Position numbers and translations under genes: made by a program. From Paracoccus methylarcula (lineage in GTDB: Bacteria > Pseudomonadota > Alphaproteobacteria > Rhodobacterales > Rhodobacteraceae): a stretch of DNA of 64,000 bases. Numbering within the stretch: position 1 is the first letter of the stretch; each line of letters starts with the position of its first letter. The stretch covers positions 62,001-126,000 of the forward strand of contig NZ_PXNQ02000001.1 in NCBI RefSeq assembly GCF_003007735.2, in the 5' to 3' direction. The notes beneath the pieces are model-generated. The model saw only the letters and a list, made by a program, of their open reading frames with translations, did no database searches and was not told the origin of the DNA. Positions 9,664 to 17,930 of the stretch are shown here, one piece after another.

Positions 9664-10656
9664 CTAGCCGCTGGATTGCCGGGCAAGAAGCGTAACCTCG
9701 GGCGCATCGATCAGGCTGTCGCGCCCTTCGATGCGGGCGAAAATCATCTCCACGGCGATACTGGCGATCTTGTCCAGATGCAGGTCCACCGCCGTCAGGG
9801 GAGGCTGGGCCAGGCGTGCACGCAGCCCGTCATAGCGCGTGGCAAGCCGGATATCCTGCGGCACGCGCCGCCCAAGCCCGGCCAGTGCAGTCAGCGCGCC
9901 GGTGGCAAAGGCGTCAACGGTGACCAGCAGACCGTCGAGTTCCTTATGGTCGCGCAGCAACCGGGCGGTCTCGGTTTCGGCCAGTCCCTCGCCACCGCTT
10001 TCATCCAGACGCAGCGTGACCGGCTGCATGCCGTGGCCTGCCGCAAAACCGGCATAGGCGGCCTCGGTTTCCTCGTAGGAGGTGCGGCGGCGCTCGCCGG
10101 TGATCAACCCGATCCTCCGGCTTCCCGCCTGATGCAGATGGTCCAGAAGCAGCAGGGCGGTTTGCGCCGAGCGTAGATCGACGGCGGGGATATCGTCGCG
10201 CCCCGGCACCTTGCCGATCGAGACGATGGGGGTGTAGCGCGCCTCGAAATGAGAGATCAGCGGATCGTCGCGAGTTGGCTCGACGACGATCACCCCGTCG
10301 AGGGCGAGGCTGTCGAGATTGCTGCCGGGCGCCAGCGGGGGAACCAGGCACAGCGCCATGTTGCGGGTCAGCGCGGTCATCGCAGCCGAGGCCGCGATCT
10401 CCATCAAGAAGCCGAACCGCGAGGCCCCGGCGGCCACCGCGAAGGGCATCGACGAGGCCAGGGCGATGGTGCCGGTGCGGCCGCTGCGCAGCCTCTGGGC
10501 GGCCTGGTTGGGGCGATAGCCCATTTCTTCCGCCAGTGCGATGATCCGTTCGCGCGTTGCCGGATCGACTTTTCTCCGCCCACTGAAGGCATGAGAGATG
10601 GTCGTCGGCGACACCCCCGCCGCCTTGGCCAGATCGATGATCGTCGGTTTGCGCAT
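9664..10656 (-). CDS. LacI-family transcriptional repressor
   Basis: The 330-residue protein begins with a classic LacI helix-turn-helix (TIIDLAKAAGVSPTTISHAF) and the hinge helix region (RPNQAAQRLRSGRTGTIAL). A periplasmic-binding-protein-like sensor domain follows. The gene is divergent from the nucleobase permease operon, with 244 bases between starts, and two perfect palindromes of the LacI operator type lie in that gap. It therefore very likely represses the permease-deaminase operon and perhaps itself, with a purine or related metabolite as inducer. The ligand is inferred from the neighbours only. Confidence 0.92.
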   Translation of the reverse strand: MRKPTIIDLAKAAGVSPTTISHAFSGRRKVDPATRERIIALAEEMGYRPNQAAQRLRSGRTGTIALASSMPFAVAAGASRFGFLMEIAASAAMTALTRNMALCLVPPLAPGSNLDSLALDGVIVVEPTRDDPLISHFEARYTPIVSIGKVPGRDDIPAVDLRSAQTALLLLDHLHQAGSRRIGLITGERRRTSYEETEAAYAGFAAGHGMQPVTLRLDESGGEGLAETETARLLRDHKELDGLLVTVDAFATGALTALAGLGRRVPQDIRLATRYDGLRARLAQPPLTAVDLHLDKIASIAVEMIFARIEGRDSLIDAPEVTLLARQSSG

Positions 10657-10735
10657 GCCTGCCCCTGTTCTGCCCGGCCTTTGCCCAAGCTTTACCGCTC
10701 TGCCCGGAAAATCAACAGGCGGGAGAAGATTTCAC

Positions 10736-10747
10736 CAAAACGTTTTG
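10736..10747. promoter_or_regulatory. LacI-type operator 1
   Basis: The 12-bp perfect palindrome CAAAACGTTTTG has the central CG typical of LacI/GalR operators. It overlaps the likely -35 region of the rightward permease promoter (TTGTGC at 10745-10750, with TAGATA at 10767-10772 as -10). Confidence 0.75.
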
Positions 10748-10780
10748 TGCGAATCGGTTTCCGTGCTAGATACAGTCAAT

Positions 10781-10794
10781 GCAAAACGTTTTGC
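10781..10794. promoter_or_regulatory. LacI-type operator 2
   Basis: The 14-bp perfect palindrome GCAAAACGTTTTGC contains the same core as operator 1, with centres 46 bp apart. It lies just downstream of the putative -10, where a bound repressor would block transcription of the permease operon. Confidence 0.75.
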
Positions 10795-10900
10795 TGCCAA
10801 TGTGCCGCAAGACGGATTGCATTGGCGGCGCCGGTTGGGTCGGTCAAACTTTCCCGATCGGTGACGTCCAACAAAAACGACGCAACAGGGAATGTTTCGG

Positions 10901-12244
10901 ATGTCTTCAATGGAAACCTCGATTCGGGAAGGCGATCCCGTTGACCAAGTCCTGCCGATGCGCAGCCTGGTTCTTTTCGGGCTCCAGCATGTGCTGGTCA
11001 TGGCCGCCTCGCCCATCACCGCCGTCTTTCTGGTCGCGCAGACGCTGGGCTTCGATGCCGCTCTGACGGCCAGCGTCATCAGCGCCACCTTCCTGATCTG
11101 CGGGCTGGGCTCGATCTTGCAGAGCTTCGGCCCTGGCGGGTTCGGAGCAAAGCTGCCCTTCATCATGGTGCCGGGAGGCGCGCCCATCGCGATCTTCCTC
11201 GCCATCGCGACCCAGACCGATATCCAGACCGCGGTGGGCGCGGTGCTGATGACCTCGGTCTTCTATTTCGTCGCGCTGCCGGTCTTTCGGCGGTTGCTGC
11301 GTTATTTTCCGCCGATCGTCGTGGGCACCATGCTGCTGCTGGTCGCGGTCAACCTGGTGCGCATCTATGGCGGCACCATCACCGGCAAGCCCGGCGCTGA
11401 AAATTTCGCGGCTCCGCTGAATGTCGGGCTGGCACTCGCGACCATCGCGCTGACGGTGCTGTTTGCATGGGGCTTTACCGGCACGTTACGTCGCATCTCG
11501 GTGATGCTGGGTCTGGTTGCGGGAACGGTTCTGGCGGCGATATTCGGGCAGATCGACATCTCGAATGTCGCTGACGGGCCGCTGATCGCGGTGCCACAGC
11601 TGTTTCCCTTCGGCATGCCCAAATTCGATGTGATCGCCGCGCTGCCCCTGATCGTCTTCTCGATCATCTCGATGGCCGAGGCGACGGGACAGACCATCGC
11701 CACCGCCGAGATCGTCGGCCGCCGCGAGAATGCCCATGGCATCGTGCCGAGGACGATCCGAGGCGATGCGGTTGCTTCGCTATTGGGCGGGATGCTGGGC
11801 ACCTCGCTGATCATCACCTCGGGCGAGAATGTCGGCATCGTTAGGGCAACGAATGTCAAATCGCGTTACGTCACCGCGGCCGCCGGGGTGATCCTGGTCC
11901 TGATCGCACTGCTGGCCCCGGTTTCGAGGCTTGCCACGGCTCTGCCCGGACCGGTGATCGGCGGCACGGCGGTAATCGTCTTCGCCATCATCGGCGTGAT
12001 CGGTATCGACCTGCTGCGCCGGACAGATCTGCGCGAACATGGCGCGATGTTCACGCTGGCCGCCGGGTTGTCGATGGGAATGCTGCCGATCCTCGTGCCC
12101 GGCATCTACAGCCAGTTTCCGCAATGGTCGCAGATGATCATCGGCAACGGCCTGGCCGCCGGAACCATCACTGCGGTGCTCGTCAACGCGCTGTTCCAGC
12201 ATGTCCGCCCGGTCGCGGAACCCACCCCGCAGGAGAACCACTGA
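10901..12244 (+). CDS. NCS2-family nucleobase permease (uracil/xanthine type)
   Basis: The protein has about 447 residues and roughly 14 hydrophobic segments, starting FGLQHVLVMAASPITAVFL. That segment carries the QH motif of NCS2/NAT transporters. The region around LPLIVFSIISMAEATGQTIATAE contains the substrate-site glutamate of TM8, and TSGENVGIV lies in the TM10 signature region. It imports a purine or pyrimidine base by cation symport across the inner membrane. ATG 10901 is preferred because the CAGGG at 10886-10890 is ten bases away; ATG 10892 would leave almost no spacing. The stop overlaps the deaminase start (TGATG). The neighbouring LacI repressor and operators indicate substrate-controlled expression. 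Confidence 0.9.
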   Translation: MSSMETSIREGDPVDQVLPMRSLVLFGLQHVLVMAASPITAVFLVAQTLGFDAALTASVISATFLICGLGSILQSFGPGGFGAKLPFIMVPGGAPIAIFLAIATQTDIQTAVGAVLMTSVFYFVALPVFRRLLRYFPPIVVGTMLLLVAVNLVRIYGGTITGKPGAENFAAPLNVGLALATIALTVLFAWGFTGTLRRISVMLGLVAGTVLAAIFGQIDISNVADGPLIAVPQLFPFGMPKFDVIAALPLIVFSIISMAEATGQTIATAEIVGRRENAHGIVPRTIRGDAVASLLGGMLGTSLIITSGENVGIVRATNVKSRYVTAAAGVILVLIALLAPVSRLATALPGPVIGGTAVIVFAIIGVIGIDLLRRTDLREHGAMFTLAAGLSMGMLPILVPGIYSQFPQWSQMIIGNGLAAGTITAVLVNALFQHVRPVAEPTPQENH

Positions 12245-13653
12245 TGAATGAGCTGCGCGACCTTCTCGCCCGATCCGGCGATCTGCTGGTCTGTCCCGGG
12301 CAGATGCTGCTTGAGGAAGGGCCCGCTCCCGGCATGGCGGCGCTGATCCGGGACGGCCGGTTCGCCGAAATCGGCACGGCAGGCGAACTGATCGCCCGGC
12401 ACCCCGAGGCGCGCCGCGCCGATCTGCCCGGGCATCTGATGATGCCGGGCTTCATCGACAGCCATACGCACCTGACCCAGTCACTCGGCAAATCGCTGGT
12501 CTTTGGCGAGCCGTCCGAGATTTTCCGCCGCATCTGGGTGCCGCTGGAAGGCAGCCTGGATCAGCGCATGGTCTATCTGTCCTCCAAACTGGCAGCCCTG
12601 GAATGCCTGCGGGGCGGCTTTACCACCGCGGTCGATGCGGGCACCCGTTCGGCGGGGCATCTGGATGCCCTGACGCAGGCGGCGCGGGAAACCGGGATGC
12701 GCTCGGTCATCGGGTTGATCTGCAACGATCTGGGCGGCGCGGCGGAGGTTCCGCCGCCCGACCGGATCATCGCCCGCGCGCAGGAACATCTGGCGCGTTT
12801 CAACGCTGATCCGCTGATTCACCCGTCGTTGGCGATCTCGATCCCCGAGGCGGGCAGCGACGAGATGCTGGCGCGTATTTCCCGGATGGCTGGCGAGGCG
12901 GGGGCGATCTTCCAGACCCATGTGAACGAGCATCTGGTGGCGGTCGAACGGTCGCTGGTCGCCCATGGCCGCCGCCCATTGGAACATCTGGCCGATATCG
13001 GGGCACTTGGGCCGCATGTGCTGATCGCGCATGCGACGCTGGTCACGCCGTCCGAACTGAACATCCTGCGCGACACCGGCACGGCGGTTGCCTATAACCC
13101 GGTCGCGTCGGTCTGGAAGGGCAATGCCATCGCACCGGCCCTGCAAATGGCGGCCTTGGGCGTTCGTTTCGGACTGGGGACCGACGGCACCCGCGCGGAT
13201 GGTTTCAGGTTGATGGACGCGGCCGAGACGTTGCAGCGTGCCGGTTGTGGGCTTGCTTCGGGCGACAGTTCCTGCGGTGGCGGCTGGTTGTGGCTGGCGG
13301 CCGCGACTGGCATGGCCGCCGATGTCAGCGGGCTCGGTGCTGTTACGGGGTGCATCGCGCCGGGACTGGCCGCCGATTTCCTGCTGATCGATCTGGACCG
13401 GCCGGAATTCACTCCTTCGCATGACCTGACCTGGGAACTGGTCCGCTACGGCAATCGCGACCAGATCGACGCGGTTTTCACGGCGGGGCAGTTGCGGTTG
13501 TGGCAGGGCTGGCCCATCGGTTGGGACGCCCGCGCATTGCTGGCCGAGATCCGCGAGACCACCGCCGAGGCCATCGCCCGCGCACCGATCACCCGCATTC
13601 ATCCCACCGCAGAGCGCCACCGCGCCCTGACCAGCCCAAAGGCCGCCTCGTGA
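12244..13653 (+). CDS. ATZ/TRZ-type amidohydrolase (nucleobase or s-triazine-like deaminase)
   Basis: The 469-residue cytosolic metal hydrolase has MMPGFIDSHTHLTQ with HxH at His74/His76. FQTHVNEHL, LIAHATLV and GLGTDGT follow in the order expected for the H-x-H, H, H, D metal site. This layout is shared by 8-oxoguanine deaminase, guanine deaminase and TrzN-like enzymes. Sitting directly behind an NCS2 permease, it most likely deaminates the imported base or a related heterocycle. The exact substrate cannot be assigned. Coupled start and stop overlaps on both sides place it in one operon. Confidence 0.85.
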   Translation: MNELRDLLARSGDLLVCPGQMLLEEGPAPGMAALIRDGRFAEIGTAGELIARHPEARRADLPGHLMMPGFIDSHTHLTQSLGKSLVFGEPSEIFRRIWVPLEGSLDQRMVYLSSKLAALECLRGGFTTAVDAGTRSAGHLDALTQAARETGMRSVIGLICNDLGGAAEVPPPDRIIARAQEHLARFNADPLIHPSLAISIPEAGSDEMLARISRMAGEAGAIFQTHVNEHLVAVERSLVAHGRRPLEHLADIGALGPHVLIAHATLVTPSELNILRDTGTAVAYNPVASVWKGNAIAPALQMAALGVRFGLGTDGTRADGFRLMDAAETLQRAGCGLASGDSSCGGGWLWLAAATGMAADVSGLGAVTGCIAPGLAADFLLIDLDRPEFTPSHDLTWELVRYGNRDQIDAVFTAGQLRLWQGWPIGWDARALLAEIRETTAEAIARAPITRIHPTAERHRALTSPKAAS

Positions 13654-14360
13654 CATTCAGCCTGTTCCTGCTTCTCTCCAGCGTCGTGTTCGTGGCAGCC
13701 TTCATCCAGGGCGCCATCGGCATCGGCTTTGCCCTGATCGTGGCGCCGGTCTTCGGTATCCTGCAACCGGAATTCCTGCCGGTCACACTGCTTATCCTGA
13801 TGCTGCCGCTGAACTTCCACGTCGCATGGCGGGAGCGCGTGGCGATCGACCGGCCGGGCACCGGCTGGATCACGCTGGGGCGTTTTTTCGGCACATTCGC
13901 CGGGCTGTGGATGCTGGCCGCGCTCAGCACTCAGCAGTTGGGGCTGGCGGTCGGCTGGTTCACTATCATCGCCGCCGCCGCCGCATTGGCTGCCCCGCCA
14001 TTCGATCCGAACCGTCACGCCGCGCTTGGCGTCGGGCTGTTCACCGGCGTTACCGAAACCGCAACCGGTATCGGCGGGCCGCCGCTGGCGCTGCTGTATC
14101 AGCATGCGCCGGGGCCGGTGCTGCGCTCGACCGTTGCGACCTGCTTTTTTGTCGGCGAGGTATTCTCGCTGGTCATTCTTGCCGCGATGGGCATGTTCCA
14201 GGCCGGTCAGGCCACCGCCGCGCTGATGCTGATGCCTGCCGTGCTGATTGGCAGCGGTCTCTCACGGATGACCCACGCCCATATCAGTGGCCGCGCCCTG
14301 CGCTTTGGCGTGCTGATCTTCGCGATCCTCAGCGGCGCCTTCCTGATCCTGAAATCCTGA
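13650..14360 (+). CDS. TSUP (TauE/SafE) family membrane permease
   Basis: This 236-residue, highly hydrophobic protein begins with FIQGAIGIGFALIVAPVFG and repeats a similar motif later (GVTETATGIGGPPLALLYQ). This is the duplicated G-x-G-x-G pattern of the sulfite exporter TauE/SafE family. It probably moves a small anion or organic acid across the inner membrane, perhaps a product of the preceding deaminase. The GTG start overlaps the deaminase stop (GTGA). It is the last recognisable gene of the operon. Confidence 0.85.
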   Translation: MTFSLFLLLSSVVFVAAFIQGAIGIGFALIVAPVFGILQPEFLPVTLLILMLPLNFHVAWRERVAIDRPGTGWITLGRFFGTFAGLWMLAALSTQQLGLAVGWFTIIAAAAALAAPPFDPNRHAALGVGLFTGVTETATGIGGPPLALLYQHAPGPVLRSTVATCFFVGEVFSLVILAAMGMFQAGQATAALMLMPAVLIGSGLSRMTHAHISGRALRFGVLIFAILSGAFLILKS

Positions 14361-14997
14361 CCTGGGACCCGAACGGTATGTATTTGGTGGTCCAGAATTG
14401 GTAGGCACAGCAATAGCAACCGGGCTCCAGCCGCCGCTGGATGAAGGCTCAGGGGCAGGTCAATCGAAGTGAAGGGGCTATGAACCCCTGAATTGTTCAC
14501 TATAGCCTCGGCTCGACTTTATGATCAATATGCGATCCATCCGGATGCCGATCATCAGGGGATTTATCTGTTGCTATGGTTCGGTGTGGGAGAGGCGATT
14601 GCTGATCGCAAGGACGAAACTGCGATGTCTGCACAGGCACTCAAGACTAAAATCAGAGGCCTCCATTCCTGAATATTAGCAGGGTCTTATTGATGCTTTC
14701 GTGCTCGACCTGTCGAAATTATCAGTGCAAAATGAAACTTCATCTTGCGCGTAGCGCCGAGATAGGTCCCTGCGTATTCAAGAGGAAGACCGATTTGCAG
14801 GGGGGGCAGATGCAACGCTTACGAATTGTCGTAATCAAATTTCAGCCAGCCGATTGTCGCATCAAACGGTTCCTTCCCGAAGTTTCACTAATATTGTCGC
14901 ATTATAACCGGAACCAATATATTATTAAGAAACGCCGCCCGAGATGAATTCTGACACGAGCCGCCGATAACTGTCGGCGATTCAGGAGGTGTTTCAA
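14361..14997. other. Gene-poor gap separating nucleobase operon from T6SS locus
   Basis: About 640 bases are markedly more AT-rich towards the right. I see one short hairpin, AGGGG/CCCCT with a 7-base loop (14473-14489), which could end the upstream operon. A short open frame at 14690-14947 has no homology I recognise, no ribosome site and poor composition. The clpV promoter should lie in the last 150 bases, but no clear hexamers stand out. Confidence 0.5.
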
Positions 14998-17727
14998 ATG
15001 ACCGCACGCGGATCGCAGGCCACCATCAAACGCAAAGAGCTTGTCGGCAAGCTGAATCCGATCTGCCTGAAGGCCTTTTCAGAGGCCGCGCAGGCCGCGA
15101 AACGGCGCGGCAATCCCTATGTCGAACTGGTGCATTTCATCACCGCGCTGGCCGATACCGAACGTTCGGATGTGGCGATCCTGCTGGAAGCGGCGGGGGT
15201 GGACCGGCACAGGTTCGATGGCGACCTGATGCGGGCCACGGATGCTTTACCGCACGGCGCGGGCTCGGTCGAGGAGTTTTCCGACCATATTTTCCGCGCG
15301 ATTCAGGAGGCGTGGAATTTCGGTTCGCTGGAATTCGGCGACGACACGGTGCGGTCGGCCTATGTACTGCTCGGGGCATTGCAGGTGCCGGTGCTGGAAG
15401 GGCTGTTGTTCAAGATCTGCCTGGAATTCGACAAGCTGGACCCGGCTGCCATGTCGGCGCAACTGGACGATCTGCTGGCGGAATCGCTGGAACGGACCGG
15501 CACGGCCAATGACGCGCCGGACAAGCCCGCCAAACCGCGGCCGGGCGGAAAATCGGCGCTGGATCAGTTCGCCACCAACCTGACGGCTCGTGCGCGTGAC
15601 GGCAAGATGGACCCGGTGGTCGGGCGCGACGCGGAAATCCGGCAGATCGTCGATATCCTGCTGCGCCGCAAGCAGAACAATCCGATCCTGACCGGCGAGG
15701 CCGGCGTGGGCAAGACGGCGGTGGTCGAGGGTTTCGCGCAGCGACTGGCCAGGGGCGACGTGCCGCCGCAACTGCGCAATGTCGAATTGCAGATGCTGGA
15801 TATCGGGCTGATGCAGGCCGGGGCCAGCGTGAAGGGCGAGTTCGAAAAGCGACTGAAATCGGTGATCCAGGAGGTGCAGTCATCCGATGTGCCGATCATC
15901 CTGTTCATCGACGAGGCCCATACCCTGATCGGGGCAGGAGGCGCGGCGGGCACGGGCGATGCGGCGAACCTGCTGAAACCGCCCCTGGCACGGGGCGAAT
16001 TGCGGACCATCGCGGCGACGACATGGGCCGAATACAAGCAGCATATCGAATCCGACCCGGCGCTGACCCGGCGTTTCCAGACGGTAAAGGTCGAGGAACC
16101 CGACGAGGCCAAGGCCGTGTTGATGTGCCGGGGCATCGCGGGGGTTCTGGAAAAGCACCACAAGGTCGAATTGCTGGATGAAAGCATCGAGGCGGCGGTC
16201 AAGCTGTCGCATCGCTATATTCCCTCGCGGCAATTGCCCGACAAGGCGATCAGCCTGCTGGATACGGCCTGTGCGCGTGTGGCGGTATCGCAGCATGCCA
16301 CCCCCGCCGAGGTCGAGGATCTGGAACGCCGCGTGGCCGCGTTGCAGATCGAACAGGGCATCATCGAACGCGAGGAGGCCATCGGCATCGAGGTGGCCGA
16401 GCGGCAGGCCGAGGTCGTGGCCGCACTGGCAGAGGCGCATCGGGCGCTGGATGCCGCTCGCGAACGGTGGGAGACCGAGAAGGCCCTGGTCGGTGAAATC
16501 CTGAACCTGCGGGCGCAATTGCGCAGCGCAGGTGCGCGGGTGGACGAGACCGGCGATATCGGCGATGCAGACGGGATACCGACTGACGGGATCGATGCCG
16601 CCGGGGAAGGGGAACCTGCCGAGGGATCGCCCTTTGATCGCGCGGGGGCGCTGGCCGCGCTGAAGGACAAGATGGCCGAACTGATCGCCGCGCAGGGTGA
16701 AACGCCGCTGATCCTGCCGGCGGTGGACAAGGCCGCGGTGGCCTCGGTCGTGCAGGACTGGACCGGTATTCCCATGGGCCGGATGCTGGCCAGCCAGACC
16801 GAAAAGGCGCTGTCGCTGGCCGCCAACCTGGCCGAGCGCGTCGTCGGTCAGGATCACGCGATGCAGATGATTGCCAACCGTATCCAGACCTCGGCCGCCG
16901 GGCTGAAATCGCCCGAAAAGCCGGTGGGCGTCTTCATGCTGTGTGGCCCGTCCGGTGTCGGCAAGACCGAAACCGCGCTGGCCTTGGCCGAACTGATGTA
17001 TGGCGGTGAGGATAACGTCATCTCGATCAACATGTCCGAGTTCCAGGAGGCTCATACCGTCAGCACGCTGAAGGGCGCGCCGCCGGGCTATGTCGGCTAT
17101 GGCAAGGGCGGCATCCTGACCGAGGCGGTGCGGCGGCGGCCCTATTCGGTGGTGCTGCTGGACGAGGTCGAAAAGGCGCATCCGGATGTGCACGAGATTT
17201 TCTTCCAGGTCTTCGACAAGGGGATGATGGATGACAGCGAGGGCCGCCGGATCGATTTCAAGAACACGCTGATCCTGCTGACGTCGAATGTCGGGTCCGA
17301 GGAAATCATGGCAATGACCGACGACGGCAGGACCGCCGCCGATACCGAGGAACTGAACGCGGCGCTGCGCTCGCCCCTGCTTCGGGTCTTTCCGGCGGCA
17401 CTGCTGGGCCGCGTGGTGACGATCCCCTATTACCCGCTGTCGGATTCCATGATCGAGGCAATTGCCGGGCATAAGCTGCGTGGTTTGGCGCGGCGCCTGG
17501 GCGAAGGCTATGGCGCCGAACTGGTCATCGGCGATGGCGCCATGCAGGTCATCAAGGACCGCTGCACCGAAATCGAGTCGGGCGGCCGCATGATCGACGC
17601 GATCCTGACCAACACGCTGATGCCGGAATTGAGCCGGCGGATACTGGGCTATCGGCTGGAGGGGAAAGAGTTGCGGAAGGTGGTGGTAAATGGTGGGGAG
17701 GGCGGGTTCGAATATATGTTCGAATAG
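14998..17727 (+). CDS. tssH: T6SS AAA+ ATPase ClpV (sheath disassembly)
   Basis: The 909-residue protein has a ClpV-type N domain. The first AAA module has Walker A GEAGVGKTA near residue 235 and Walker B ILFIDEAHTL near 303. A middle coiled region precedes the second AAA module, with Walker A GPSGVGKTE near 652 and Walker B VVLLDEVEKAH near 720. It unfolds contracted TssB/TssC sheath for reuse in the cytoplasm. ATG 14998 is chosen because GGAGGT at 14985-14990 is seven bases upstream; the GTG at 14989 overlaps that site. It stands alone, rightward, at the edge of the locus, about 30 kb from tssB/tssC. A short stem (GCGCGG-CTG-CCGCG) follows the stop. Confidence 0.95.
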   Translation: MTARGSQATIKRKELVGKLNPICLKAFSEAAQAAKRRGNPYVELVHFITALADTERSDVAILLEAAGVDRHRFDGDLMRATDALPHGAGSVEEFSDHIFRAIQEAWNFGSLEFGDDTVRSAYVLLGALQVPVLEGLLFKICLEFDKLDPAAMSAQLDDLLAESLERTGTANDAPDKPAKPRPGGKSALDQFATNLTARARDGKMDPVVGRDAEIRQIVDILLRRKQNNPILTGEAGVGKTAVVEGFAQRLARGDVPPQLRNVELQMLDIGLMQAGASVKGEFEKRLKSVIQEVQSSDVPIILFIDEAHTLIGAGGAAGTGDAANLLKPPLARGELRTIAATTWAEYKQHIESDPALTRRFQTVKVEEPDEAKAVLMCRGIAGVLEKHHKVELLDESIEAAVKLSHRYIPSRQLPDKAISLLDTACARVAVSQHATPAEVEDLERRVAALQIEQGIIEREEAIGIEVAERQAEVVAALAEAHRALDAARERWETEKALVGEILNLRAQLRSAGARVDETGDIGDADGIPTDGIDAAGEGEPAEGSPFDRAGALAALKDKMAELIAAQGETPLILPAVDKAAVASVVQDWTGIPMGRMLASQTEKALSLAANLAERVVGQDHAMQMIANRIQTSAAGLKSPEKPVGVFMLCGPSGVGKTETALALAELMYGGEDNVISINMSEFQEAHTVSTLKGAPPGYVGYGKGGILTEAVRRRPYSVVLLDEVEKAHPDVHEIFFQVFDKGMMDDSEGRRIDFKNTLILLTSNVGSEEIMAMTDDGRTAADTEELNAALRSPLLRVFPAALLGRVVTIPYYPLSDSMIEAIAGHKLRGLARRLGEGYGAELVIGDGAMQVIKDRCTEIESGGRMIDAILTNTLMPELSRRILGYRLEGKELRKVVVNGGEGGFEYMFE

Positions 17728-17930
17728 CGCGGCTGCCGCGTCATGGCGACCGTCGGCGCGAAAACAAGGTGAAGGACCTGCAAGGCTTCAGATGCTTCGC
17801 CGATGATTGCCCAATACGATATTGCGTACAGGGCAGGTCGTGGAGAAAAGGCGTCGTTCCGTGTCCCGATATTCCGGCAAACATGAATAATGTCGAGAAT
17901 GTGTATCGCGCCGGTCGCGGTTGCCTTGTC

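Noticed and set aside
14690..14947. Small 85-codon gene in the gap before clpV
   Set aside because: It has no ribosome site, no recognisable motif and an AT-rich 3' part; it is probably chance.
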